NCBI RefSeq assembly: GCF_016908295.1
Contig: NZ_JAFBDO010000003.1
Location: forward strand, 248,001 to 312,000
Direction of reading: 5' to 3'
From: Thalassobacillus pellis
GTDB lineage: Bacteria; Bacillota; Bacilli; Bacillales; Halobacillaceae
Length of the DNA: 64,000 nucleotides
Made by a program: the position numbers and the translations under genes. Shown piece by piece: positions 44,420 through 52,652 of the stretch; the stretch's first letter is position 1; every line of letters starts with the position of its first letter. The notes beneath the pieces are model-generated. The model saw only the letters and a program-made list of their open reading frames with translations. It was not told the origin of the DNA and did not search any database.

Positions 44420-46162
44420 TTAAACTTGAACTTCAAACTGTTTGGAATATAACTTTGCATAAACACCATTTTGTTTAAGTAACTCACTATGTTCGCCTTG
44501 TTCTGTTATACCATCCTCTGTGAGTACGATTATTCGTTCTGCATTTTGGATAGTGGATAAGCGATGGGCTATAACTAAGGTTGTGCGTCCCTTTGCCAAA
44601 CACTCAAGTGATTCTTTGACCGCACGTTCACTCTCATTATCCAAGGCACTGGTAGCCTCATCAAGAATGAGTATAGGTGGATTTTTCAAAAACACACGTG
44701 CAATGCTGAGCCGCTGTTTCTGACCGCCGGAAAGCATGACACCCCGCTGTCCAATCTCAGACTGGTAACCATGTGGTAAACTCATGATGTAATCGTGTGC
44801 ATTAGCACGTTTGGCTGCTTCGATGATTTCTTCCTCGCTTGCTTCTGGTCTGCCATACCGGATATTTTCTATTACTGTACCCGAGAAGAGGTAAACGTCC
44901 TGTTGAACAATACCAATACTGTTCCTTAAAAATGGTAAATCAAGATCGCGCACGTCCACACCATCCAACAGTACTTTCCCTGCTGTCACTTCATAAAAAC
45001 GAGGGATAAGAGAACTCAACGTCGTTTTTCCCACACCGGAAGTGCCGACTAAGGCTACGTACTCCCCTGGCTCTATTTGAAGGGATAATTGATTGAAAAC
45101 ATCACCGAGATAATCCTCATAGCAGAAGGAAACATTTTGGAATTCGATCTTTCCCTGCACGGATGCAAGCACAACTGCTTCCGGACCATTTTCAATGGAA
45201 GGTCTGATATTCTTAATTTCCATGAAGCGCTGAAACCCGGTAACTCCTTCTTGAAACTGCGTACTCATGTGGGTAATCCGTTGCATAGGTTCAATCATGA
45301 ACCCGATGTACAGCAGGAAGGTGATTAAATCCGCCAGGTCAAGTTTTGCGTGGACTATCTGCGCCGCCCCATAAATGACCACAGTGACTGTAATCAGCTG
45401 GATGAAGGTTTGAGTTCCGTTAAAGAAGTATGCTTCAGCTTTATAGGTCTCTTTCCTGCTCTTCAGGAAACGTTCGTTTTCGTGGTTGAACTTCTTTATT
45501 TCCAGCGGTTCGTTAGCGAAGGACTTGACGACCCGAATTCCTGCCAGGCTGTCTTCTACCTGAGCGTTCACATCCCCGATACGCTCCTTATTGTTCGTTA
45601 GTGCCCGATTCAAAACTTTATTGAAATACAGTGAAAAGAAACCAAGAACAGGCAGAAAGCAGAAGACGGCAAGAGTCAAAGGAGTGTTGATGAAAAACAG
45701 AATCACGAACGCTCCAATGAAACGAACGAAATATTTTATATAGTCTTCCGGACCATGATGATACAACTCGGAAAGCAGAAGCAGATCATTTGTGATCCTG
45801 GTCATGAGCTGCCCGGTCTTTTCCTTGTCATAAAAGCTGAAAGGAAGTTTTTGCATATGAGCAAACAGTTCACTTCTCAAATCACTTTCCATCCTTGCCC
45901 CAATTTCATGGCCTTTATAATCGACAACATAGTTTCCGAGGTTTTGAACAGCAACTAAAATAATCATCAGTAAGCCGACCCAGTAAACATCGGACATCGC
46001 CGTTGAGAGATCTCCTTCCAGTACATCTTTAGTCACGTAACGTACTAAAAGCGGGAACACCAAGGTCAAAGCTGAAACAACAAAAGCGCATGCCAACACC
46101 GCTGAAAAAACTTTTACATACGGTTTATAATACGAAAGAAATTTTTTTACTGGAAAATCCAT
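44420..46162 (-). CDS. ABC exporter, fused permease-ATPase
   Basis: 580 aa half-transporter: six membrane helices (about 15-305) then an ATPase domain with Walker A 'GTSGVGKTT', signature 'LSGGQKQRLS', Walker B 'ILILDEATSALD' and switch 'IAHRLST'. Multidrug/lipid exporter type, working as a dimer; substrate unknown. AAAGGGG 6 bases before ATG. Preceded by an 18-codon leader ORF with pairing potential to the ribosome-site region (see 46185-46277). Confidence 0.92.
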   Translation of the reverse strand: MDFPVKKFLSYYKPYVKVFSAVLACAFVVSALTLVFPLLVRYVTKDVLEGDLSTAMSDVYWVGLLMIILVAVQNLGNYVVDYKGHEIGARMESDLRSELFAHMQKLPFSFYDKEKTGQLMTRITNDLLLLSELYHHGPEDYIKYFVRFIGAFVILFFINTPLTLAVFCFLPVLGFFSLYFNKVLNRALTNNKERIGDVNAQVEDSLAGIRVVKSFANEPLEIKKFNHENERFLKSRKETYKAEAYFFNGTQTFIQLITVTVVIYGAAQIVHAKLDLADLITFLLYIGFMIEPMQRITHMSTQFQEGVTGFQRFMEIKNIRPSIENGPEAVVLASVQGKIEFQNVSFCYEDYLGDVFNQLSLQIEPGEYVALVGTSGVGKTTLSSLIPRFYEVTAGKVLLDGVDVRDLDLPFLRNSIGIVQQDVYLFSGTVIENIRYGRPEASEEEIIEAAKRANAHDYIMSLPHGYQSEIGQRGVMLSGGQKQRLSIARVFLKNPPILILDEATSALDNESERAVKESLECLAKGRTTLVIAHRLSTIQNAERIIVLTEDGITEQGEHSELLKQNGVYAKLYSKQFEVQV

Positions 46163-46184
46163 ACGTTACCCCTTTTGTGTTGTT

Positions 46185-46277
46185 AAGCTAAACACATATA
46201 AGGGGGACCACTGTTAAAGGTTAATCAGGAGTACCACCCTTATATATTCGGACGGTTTGCTTTATCGTATTTTTCAT
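46185..46277 (-). promoter_or_regulatory. Leader ORF and alternative-pairing region of the ABC exporter
   Basis: Minus strand. The leader ORF runs from ATG 46277 (AAGGAGG, 8-base spacing) to TAA 46221 and encodes MKNTIKQTVRIYKGGTPD. Its codons for I-Y-K-G contain ATATAAGGG, which pairs with CCCTTATAT downstream of the stop. The neighbouring CCCCCTT could instead pair with AAGGGG, the ribosome site of the exporter gene. A possible promoter lies upstream (TTAACT, 17 bases, TATAGA). Resembles leader-peptide attenuation of bmrCD-type exporters. Confidence 0.6.
46221..46277 (-). CDS. Leader peptide, 18 aa
   Basis: ATG at 46277, stop TAA at 46221, strong AAGGAGG site 8 bases upstream. Product MKNTIKQTVRIYKGGTPD has no signal or domain, as expected of a regulatory leader. 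It lies 58 bases before the ABC exporter start. Not previously recognisable as a named peptide. Confidence 0.6.
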   Translation of the reverse strand: MKNTIKQTVRIYKGGTPD

Positions 46278-46515
46278 CTAAAATTCCTCCTTGTAGATTG
46301 TTATCTATATTGTAAACGATTTCTTAAGTTAATGGACAGTTTTTTTGGAGAGCATAGAACAGATGATGAAAAGTGTAATTCGTCATCGCAGCCATGAAAG
46401 AAGGCTGAAAACTACATAGGACGAAATACAGCGATCCTTTAAGATACCCTGCTGAACAGTGTAGAACTGGCAGAGAAGGTTTTAACATATGTATATATTA
46501 GAAAGGAATTGTGAA

Positions 46516-46680
46516 ATGAAAGTTCTGTTTAATATCACCATCATATTATTCATTAGTTTTTTTCTGTTTGCTTCAGGCTTGCTGGATGAATTTATGAGCG
46601 ACGGGGATTTTGTAGAAATATTGACTATCGCAAATTTTATCATACTCGTTTATATCCTTTACCTGCTCAAAAAAACTTAG
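46516..46680 (+). CDS. Small two-TM membrane protein, 54 aa
   Basis: ATG at 46516 with AAAGGA 8 bases upstream, preferred over 46489. Two hydrophobic segments (about 4-20 and 32-50). Not recognised. Separated from the neighbours by AT-rich sequence. Confidence 0.55.
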   Translation: MKVLFNITIILFISFFLFASGLLDEFMSDGDFVEILTIANFIILVYILYLLKKT

Positions 46681-46796
46681 TTGAAGTTTAGATAATCCTT
46701 CTAAGTTTAAATTTCACATTTTCTTCTTTTTCCCATAAGATGACTAGGTGAATGCCTGGTTTTTTGCAAATTTATGATGGGAAGGGCTGACACTAA

Positions 46797-47402
46797 ATGA
46801 CAAATGATATTGATTATACTTCTCCTTCTGCTCATTTCAAATTTGATATGAATAATAGCACTTTGTTCAAAAAGGATAACCAGAACTTTATTAATATTCT
46901 CGGTATTAAGCAGTTAAACACACTCCAAAATACTTCGCTTCTTGATATTTACTTAAGTAAGGGAAATGTCGTTGAACCACATTATCACCAGAATGCAGCA
47001 GAGCTCGTTTACGGAATTTCTGGAGCAGCGACAATTTCCATGCTGAACCCCAATACAAAACAATATCTCCACTATTCCATCACTCCGGGCCAGGTCGTTA
47101 ACGTTCCTCAGGGATGGTGGCACTACGAGATTGCAAATGCTGACAATACCCACCTTCTCGCCATATTTGATGCACCGACACCGGAAGTAGTATTGGGATC
47201 GGACATATTAAAATTCACACCAGCGAGTATTATGGCTCATACGTATTGTATGGATGAAGCCCAATGGAAACAAACCACAGCCCCAATACAGCCAACCACC
47301 TATATCGGACCAAGCTGTTCCACTAACCAGCAGAGCCCTGCTCACACCTATCATACTCCACCTCATGTTTACCAACGTTATGTACCATATCCTTTTTATT
47401 AA
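46797..47402 (+). CDS. Cupin protein with H/Y/P-rich tail, possible spore coat component
   Basis: 201 aa. Cupin core: 'VVEPHYHQNAAELVYGISGAATISML' (about 58-83) and 'ITPGQVVNVPQGWWHYEIANADNTHLLAIFDA' (second motif), like one half of an oxalate decarboxylase. The last 40 residues are rich in H, Y, P, T ('TYHTPPHVYQRYVPYPFY'), a composition seen in Bacillus coat proteins. Next gene is an Hsp20, also typical of spore coats. Role is inference. Confidence 0.6.
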   Translation: MTNDIDYTSPSAHFKFDMNNSTLFKKDNQNFINILGIKQLNTLQNTSLLDIYLSKGNVVEPHYHQNAAELVYGISGAATISMLNPNTKQYLHYSITPGQVVNVPQGWWHYEIANADNTHLLAIFDAPTPEVVLGSDILKFTPASIMAHTYCMDEAQWKQTTAPIQPTTYIGPSCSTNQQSPAHTYHTPPHVYQRYVPYPFY

Positions 47403-47482
47403 AACTGGTGAAGTGTCCGTAGCATTTTCATACATGCGACATAGGCTGATAGCAGATAAAAGAAAAAAGGGGGAAGATATCA

Positions 47483-47926
47483 ATGAGTTCGGAAAAAAAC
47501 AAATTCCCGAAGCTGTTTGATGATACCTTCTATGATTTCGTGCGGTCAGTGGACAGTTATTTCGACAAATCCTTTAAGCAGCTGCACCACATCCTCCACC
47601 GACAGATGTTTCATGTGGAGGTGTATGAAACCGACTCCCATGTAGTAGTGGAAGCGGAATTGCCGGGATACAAGCGGGAACAAATTCAAATCGAGCTTCT
47701 GGGAAATCGTATGCGAATTGCGGTGAAACAGAATACGATGACGGAAGTGGTAGACGATAAGAACAATAATTATCACAATGAACAATCACAGGAACATATA
47801 GAACGGACGGTAACTTTGCCGCACGCTATTAATGAAAAAGATGTAAAAGCGACTTTCCAGGACGGTCTGTTGAAAGTTATCACACCAAAATCAAACCGCC
47901 CTACCAGGTATATCGACATTGATTGA
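47483..47926 (+). CDS. Hsp20 / alpha-crystallin family protein
   Basis: 147 aa. 'MFHVEVYETDSHVVVEAELPGYKREQIQIELLGNRMRIAVKQ' and 'HIERTVTLPHAINEKDVKATFQDGLLKVITPK' are the two halves of the alpha-crystallin domain; 'LPG' and 'F-x-D-G-L-L-K-V' are diagnostic. Similar in size and style to CotM/CotP of Bacillus. AAAGGGGG precedes the ATG. Confidence 0.88.
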   Translation: MSSEKNKFPKLFDDTFYDFVRSVDSYFDKSFKQLHHILHRQMFHVEVYETDSHVVVEAELPGYKREQIQIELLGNRMRIAVKQNTMTEVVDDKNNNYHNEQSQEHIERTVTLPHAINEKDVKATFQDGLLKVITPKSNRPTRYIDID

Positions 47927-47927
47927 A

Positions 47928-47972
47928 ACCATCTCAGGCCCTTCAGATAGTGGAGGGCCTTTGGGTGGTTTT
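47928..47972 (+). terminator. Terminator of the Hsp20 gene
   Basis: AACCATC..AGGCCCT pairs with AGGGCCT..GGTGGTT, then TTTTT. Stem-loop well formed. Confidence 0.82.
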
Positions 47973-48020
47973 TTATACATTAGGGAAGCATAAAATTTTG
48001 CAAAGAAGTTTTTCGGCGTA

Positions 48021-48092
48021 GTGAAAATTTTAAAGTTCCAAGTATAAGAAAAACTCGCATGCACGAAAAGAGCAGTGTATGCGAGTTTTTCT
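48021..48092 (+). terminator. Conserved-leader terminator module, copy 2
   Basis: Leader GTGAAAATTTTAAAG..CAAGTATAAGAAAAACT (48021-48054), then CTCGCATGCAC, loop, GTGTATGCGAG and TTTTTC. Same leader as 26000-26032, with a different stem sequence. Confidence 0.75.
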
Positions 48093-48110
48093 AATCTGGG
48101 TATTAAAACA

Positions 48111-48263
48111 GGTCGGGGGTGAACAAGGCGCTTCCGCTTTAACTTCCTCCAGCTGCAGCGCCTACCCCTCGAGGTCTTAAGTCAATCCTCTCTGTGACAA
48201 AGACCATCACGGCGAGGCTTGTCTTAAGCTGGTCGGGGGTGTACAAGGCGCTTCCGCTTTAAC
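48111..48263. repeat. Dispersed repeat family B, copy 2, with internal direct repeat
   Basis: CAGCGCCTACCCCTCGAGG and GACAAAGACCATCACGGCGA correspond to copy 1 at 15937. A 33-base direct repeat starting GGTCGGGGGTG and containing CAAGGCGCTTCCGC occurs at 48111 and again at 48231, period 120. The right end reaches within 6 bases of the bmrA stop. Confidence 0.8.
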
Positions 48264-48268
48264 TATTA

Positions 48269-50017
48269 TCAGCTGGAATCTTGAATTCGTAATTGTTGTT
48301 TTGCAAAATTGCGATATAGCTGGTGGTTGTTGAATAGTTCTTCATGGCTTCCGATTCCTGTTACTCGGCCTTTCTCCAGGAAAACTATCTGCTCGGCATC
48401 AACAATTGTGGAGAGTCGGTGGGCGATCACCAGGGTTGTCCGTCCATTCATCAGGTTCTTCAATGCTTGCTGTACTACGATTTCCGACTGGCTGTCCAGA
48501 CTGGATGTCGCTTCGTCAAGCATGAGAATCTCTGGATCTCGCAATAACGCCCTGGCTATAGCAATTCGTTGTCTTTGCCCACCGGATAATTTGCCCCCGC
48601 GTTCGCCAACCTCTGTTTCATATCCTTTTGCCAAATCCACAATAAAATCGTGAGCATATGCCATCTCAGCTGCAGCTATCATCTTTTCTTCAGTAATATC
48701 GCTATCAAGTCCATAAGTCAGGTTCTCCCTGATCGTGCCTGCATAGATTGGACTGTCTTGTGAGACATAGCCTAGCATTTTTCTCCAGGATGAAAGAGAA
48801 TAGTTGGAGATTGGGACCTTGCCGTAGCGGATTTCTCCTTGAAGGGGCTTATAGTATTGTTCGATTAACGAGAAAAGTGTCGTCTTCCCGCTTCCGCTGG
48901 GACCGACAATTGCTGTAACTTCCCCTTTAACTGCAGTAAATGATATTTCATTCAACACAATTTCCTCTGGAGAATAACCAAAAGTTAATTTATCCACCAA
49001 AAGAGCCTGGTCATAGCTTTCCAACTGACTTCCTTCACTCAGATCTTCCTCATCCAGCGAAAGGATGTCCAATACTTTTTCTGTCGCACCGATCGTTTTC
49101 TGAAATTGAGTTGCAAATACAACTATCTGAGTGATCGGCATAATGATTTGGAATAGGTAAATGAAAAAGGCGGCCAATTCTCCGGCTGTCATCGCTCCGG
49201 AAGTGACCCGGACACCGCCAAAGCCAATGATGAGTACCAATACGACTATGATAAGGGAAGAAACTAGCGGGGACATGAGTGCCTGGATGACGCCTTCTGT
49301 CAAACCCAGTCGGTAAAGCTTCATGATTCCGGATTTTCCTTTGACATACTCTCGTTCTTCCGCATTTGAAGCTTTAACAAGACGAATCTCCGAAATGACG
49401 CGTGTCAGGTTTGCGGAAAAACTGGCCGTTTCTGATTGTAGATCACGGGAAATAGCGGCCATCTTCCTGCCAATTGGAATTAAGAAAAGCAAAGCAATTG
49501 GTATGATTGAAAACATTACCAGCGTAAGTGGCCAGTCCAAATAAAACAGAATCACAATCGCGCCGAAGACAGAAATGATCCCTGTGACAAAGCCGGTAAA
49601 ATGCTCCGTAATCAAATTTTTAATTATAGCGGTGTCATTCGTCATCCGGCTGACCGAATCCCCGGTTTCATGTGAATCATAGTATGGGACAGGCAGAATG
49701 AGCAGCTTTCTCCAGAGTCGCTTTCTGAGAGAGGCAATAATATGCTGGCCGACTCGTGCTAATATATATACAGAAATCCCCCCGGCAATTGCCTGGATGA
49801 AAAAAGCTGCTACAATCCCAGTAATTACTGTTTTATTCAAATTATCCAAATCAAAATTGTCAATCAGCCGGCTGGCTAACAATGGAATGGCAAGCCCGGC
49901 GATTGTAGTCAACAAACTGAGAAAAAGTGCTGAACTGAATAATAGCTTTGGTGGTTGTGTTGCTTTGACTAAATCTACAAGTTGCATCCATTTTTGTTTT
50001 TTCTTAGTCGAATTCAT
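48269..50017 (-). CDS. bmrA: BmrA-type multidrug ABC exporter
   Basis: 582 aa half-transporter. Strongly resembles BmrA (YvcC) of B. subtilis along its length as I remember it: 'SGETVSRVTNDT'-like 'TGDSVSRMTNDTAIIKNLITEHFTGFVTGIISV', 'EIRLVKASNAEEREY', ATPase 'GPSGSGKTTLF', 'LSGGQRQRIAIARALLR', 'LMLDEATSSLDSQSE'. Exports drugs and, in Bacillus, hydrophobic antibiotics. ATG at 50017 preferred; AAAGAGGGG lies 7 bases upstream. The next gene upstream is divergent. Confidence 0.93.
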   Translation of the reverse strand: MNSTKKKQKWMQLVDLVKATQPPKLLFSSALFLSLLTTIAGLAIPLLASRLIDNFDLDNLNKTVITGIVAAFFIQAIAGGISVYILARVGQHIIASLRKRLWRKLLILPVPYYDSHETGDSVSRMTNDTAIIKNLITEHFTGFVTGIISVFGAIVILFYLDWPLTLVMFSIIPIALLFLIPIGRKMAAISRDLQSETASFSANLTRVISEIRLVKASNAEEREYVKGKSGIMKLYRLGLTEGVIQALMSPLVSSLIIVVLVLIIGFGGVRVTSGAMTAGELAAFFIYLFQIIMPITQIVVFATQFQKTIGATEKVLDILSLDEEDLSEGSQLESYDQALLVDKLTFGYSPEEIVLNEISFTAVKGEVTAIVGPSGSGKTTLFSLIEQYYKPLQGEIRYGKVPISNYSLSSWRKMLGYVSQDSPIYAGTIRENLTYGLDSDITEEKMIAAAEMAYAHDFIVDLAKGYETEVGERGGKLSGGQRQRIAIARALLRDPEILMLDEATSSLDSQSEIVVQQALKNLMNGRTTLVIAHRLSTIVDAEQIVFLEKGRVTGIGSHEELFNNHQLYRNFAKQQLRIQDSS

Positions 50018-50132
50018 GTATGTACCCCTCTTTACATTCATTTATCAGGAAGTAAAGGACAGCTGAATTGTCGGTTAGACCTTTGTTATACTTATAATTA
50101 ACTACTTAAGTTTAAGTATAGGGGAGATGAGC

Positions 50133-50456
50133 TTGCCAGTATATAAAAAATTAGTCAGGGACCGTATACCAGAAATTATTGCGAAAACAGGAAATTCCTT
50201 TAAAGCAAGAACCTTGGATAAACCCGAATATGTGGAATCTCTTAAAAGGAAGCTGCAAGAAGAATTAGATGAATATTTAACTGCAGGAACTGATGAAGAA
50301 GCGCTTGAAGAGATGGCAGATTTGCTGGAATTAATGGAGGTACTAGCTGAACTTCATAATAGTTCAATTGATGAGGTTGAAGAAATTCGAAAAGAAAAGG
50401 CAGAGAAACGCGGTTCCTTCAGAGAAAGAATTTATCTCATCGAAGTGGAAGATTAA
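50133..50456 (+). CDS. MazG-like nucleotide pyrophosphohydrolase
   Basis: 107 aa. 'YKKLVRDRIPEII' at the start and 'LKRKLQEELDEYLT...EEALEEMADLLELMEVL' carry the MazG-type E-x-x-E...E-x-x-D metal motif. Likely hydrolyses non-canonical nucleoside triphosphates. TTG at 50133 gives proper spacing from AGGGGAG; an ATG at 50127 overlaps it. Confidence 0.82.
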   Translation: MPVYKKLVRDRIPEIIAKTGNSFKARTLDKPEYVESLKRKLQEELDEYLTAGTDEEALEEMADLLELMEVLAELHNSSIDEVEEIRKEKAEKRGSFRERIYLIEVED

Positions 50457-50570
50457 TAGCTGAAAAGTAGACGATTAGTTGAGCAAATTCAAATGGCATA
50501 GGGGATATTTTATAAGGAAGCCAGACTAGAGCAAGGGTATTTTATTTGTGATTTTTTATATATTCCATTG

Positions 50571-50584
50571 ACGGAATATTCCGT
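50571..50584 (+). promoter_or_regulatory. ArsR-type operator
   Basis: Perfect 14-bp palindrome ACGGAATATTCCGT directly before the AGGAG ribosome site of the ArsR gene. Position suggests autorepression. Confidence 0.7.
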
Positions 50585-50602
50585 TAGGAGTATATTTGAT
50601 TT

Positions 50603-50926
50603 ATGGAAAAGATATTAAATGCTCTGGCAGAAACAAAACGAATGGACATCATTAAACTTTTGCGTGAGGGGCCACTTACTGTCGGCGAAATTGCTGATAA
50701 GCTTGAGCTTCGACAACCACAAGTATCTAAACATCTCCGGGTATTGAATGAAGCAGGATTTGTCGAGGTGCAGCCGGCGGCCAATCGCAGAATTTATAAA
50801 CTCCGAACTGAACCTTTACAAGAGCTCGATGAATGGCTGGATCAATTCAGACACACGTGGGAAGACAGGTTTGAAAGATTGGATGATTACCTGATTGAGC
50901 TGCAAGAGAAGGAAAAGGAAGACTAG
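50603..50926 (+). CDS. ArsR-family transcriptional regulator
   Basis: 107 aa winged helix: 'LAETKRMDIIKLLREGPLTVGEIADKLELRQPQVSKHLRVLNEAGFVEVQPAANRRIYKL'. No metal-binding cysteine pair is seen. This ArsR type is usually followed by an SRPBCC/AHSA1 gene, here decayed. Own palindrome upstream. Confidence 0.9.
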   Translation: MEKILNALAETKRMDIIKLLREGPLTVGEIADKLELRQPQVSKHLRVLNEAGFVEVQPAANRRIYKLRTEPLQELDEWLDQFRHTWEDRFERLDDYLIELQEKEKED

Positions 50927-50994
50927 GAAGCTTCGTTGGTTAAGTCATATGTGATTCACGAATGTGATTGGAGAGACCATTTTTTTAGGAGGAG

Positions 50995-51179
50995 GAAAAG
51001 GACTGGCTGAATTGAAATCACAAGTGGAAGCCGCGACCTGGTAATCGAAAGAATTTTTAATGCGCCACGGGAACTGGTTTTCAAACTCAGATGGAGAACA
51101 TATTGCAAAATGGTGGGACCAAAAGGCTGGACTTCTCCTCAATTTAAAGGCCTCGATGAATATTTGTGTGAACTCCAAT
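50995..51179 (+). pseudogene. Remnant of an SRPBCC (AHSA1-like) gene
   Basis: Pieces of the family are readable in different frames: 'ELKSQVE' then 'DLVIERIFNAPRELVFKL' then 'EHIAKWW' and 'GPKGWTSPQFKG', ending at a stop near 51179. At least two small insertions or deletions and loss of the C-terminal two thirds. Pairs with the ArsR gene upstream as in intact ArsR-SRPBCC operons. Confidence 0.75.
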
Positions 51180-51191
51180 AAACATATTCTC

Positions 51192-51225
51192 AGGACTGTC
51201 CTGGCAGAGGGCAGTCCTTTTTTGA
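51192..51225 (+). terminator. Terminator after the ArsR/SRPBCC region
   Basis: AGGACTG(T)CC and GGGCAGTCCT with a short loop, followed by TTTTTTG. Confidence 0.82.
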
Positions 51226-51455
51226 TTTTTGTTGTACAAAGGGCTGCCACATGTCAGCCTCCGCCACATAACGATAAAATTAGACATTTTATTTCATAGG
51301 AATATGAACTGAACTGGGGAAAAAGTTTCAATAAAAAATGAGAGGAGCAATGAAGATTCTAGCCCTTATATACTGCATTAATATCCAATTTATCCCATAA
51401 AACGTCATATTTAGTGTTGAATCTCAAAAAAATTAGACAAATTTTCTTTTTTCTG

Positions 51456-51568
51456 TTGATAATTTTCTGAATCTTATTTACAATCCAAGTATGAAATCGA
51501 TTTCACGACCACTTTATTAACGCACTTTATTGGACAAATTTTTTTGGAAGGATATGAAATCGATTTCA
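51456..51568 (+). promoter_or_regulatory. Promoter with two identical operators for the carbohydrate locus
   Basis: TTGATA (51456-51461), 17 bases, TACAAT (51479-51484). TGAAATCGATTTCA at 51492-51505 covers the expected start site, and the identical site lies at 51555-51568, centres 63 bases apart. The sites fit LacI-family operators and also the CcpA cre consensus TGWNANCGNTNWCA, so either or both proteins may act here. The rest of the 449-base gap (51180-51455) shows only the terminator above. Confidence 0.85.
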
Positions 51569-51628
51569 AGTGATCATCCGTCATAGGAAAGACCTAGGGG
51601 GTGTTTATGGAGAGGGAGGTAGTCTCGA

Positions 51629-52609
51629 TTGGCGACAATTAAAGATGTGGCTGATGCGACAGGGTTATCCAGATCAACAGTATCCAGGGTGATCAACCGT
51701 CATCCGTATGTCGCAAAAGAGAAGAAGCTATTGGTAGAAGAGGCAATGAAGCAGCTCGGGTACACGCCGAATTCACTGGCGCAGCGTCTCAGGAAGCGAA
51801 AGACGGAAACGATTGCGGTAATTGTACCACGAATCGCCAATCCATTTTTCAGTCAGCTGGTTGAAAGCATGGAAATGGTTGCAGGAGAACATAATTTTCA
51901 GTTGGTAGTTTGTCAGACTAACAATAATAAACAGCGAGAGCTTAAATACTTAAATTTAATAAAGACAAAACAAGTGGATGGAATCATTCTTACTTCGATT
52001 GACAATGATTGGGAAGTTATTAAGGAATACACCAATTATGGCCCGATTATTTTTTGTAACGAATATGATGAGAATGCTGGAGTACCGACTGTAAAACTCG
52101 ACCAATTCAAAGGCGGTTATATTGGGACAACCCATTTAATTGAACGAGGGTACACAAAGGTTGCTTGCTGTTGTGGTTTTTTTAATTCTTCGCTGACTGA
52201 TGATCGCATACACGGTTACAGAACTGCCCTGAAAGAAAGAGGGCTTCCTTTCCGAGACGAATGGTGCCGTACCAATGCATTTTCCATTGACGACGGAAAA
52301 CGGATTTTACGTGACCTGATGCACCTGGAAGAACCGCCTGATGCTGTTTTTACGGGCAGTGACGAAGTGGCAGCTGGGATGATCAAGGAGGCAAAGCAGC
52401 TAGGTGTCGTAATCCCCGAGGAGTTCGGTGTACTTGGCTTTGACGATCAACCGATTGCAGAATTGATGGAGCCAGGGATTACCACTATCCATCAACCTGT
52501 CAAAGAGATTGGAAAGAAAGCAATGGAAATCATGCTTTCCTATGATTCGAAACCGTTGAACGAAATTGTAGAATTACCGTTACATTTAGTCGTGAGAGGT
52601 TCAACGTAA
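51629..52609 (+). CDS. LacI-family transcriptional regulator
   Basis: 326 aa. HTH at the N-terminus ('TIKDVADATGLSRSTVSRVIN', about 3-23), followed by the periplasmic-binding-like sensor ('TIAVIVPRIANPFFSQLVESMEMVAGEHNFQLVVCQT' etc.). TTG start with GGGAGGT 8 bases upstream. First gene of the carbohydrate locus; it sits between the operators and the transport genes and probably controls both. Confidence 0.95.
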   Translation: MATIKDVADATGLSRSTVSRVINRHPYVAKEKKLLVEEAMKQLGYTPNSLAQRLRKRKTETIAVIVPRIANPFFSQLVESMEMVAGEHNFQLVVCQTNNNKQRELKYLNLIKTKQVDGIILTSIDNDWEVIKEYTNYGPIIFCNEYDENAGVPTVKLDQFKGGYIGTTHLIERGYTKVACCCGFFNSSLTDDRIHGYRTALKERGLPFRDEWCRTNAFSIDDGKRILRDLMHLEEPPDAVFTGSDEVAAGMIKEAKQLGVVIPEEFGVLGFDDQPIAELMEPGITTIHQPVKEIGKKAMEIMLSYDSKPLNEIVELPLHLVVRGST

Positions 52610-52652
52610 TTTTTTATGAAATTTGAATGATAACAAATAAGGGGGAAACTAA

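Noticed and set aside
46221-46262. AAGGGTGGTAC on the minus strand, similar to the T-box sequence of amino-acid riboswitches.
   Set aside because: The conserved bases after GGTAC (CGCG) are missing, there is no specifier-stem region upstream, and the stretch lies within a plausible small ORF.
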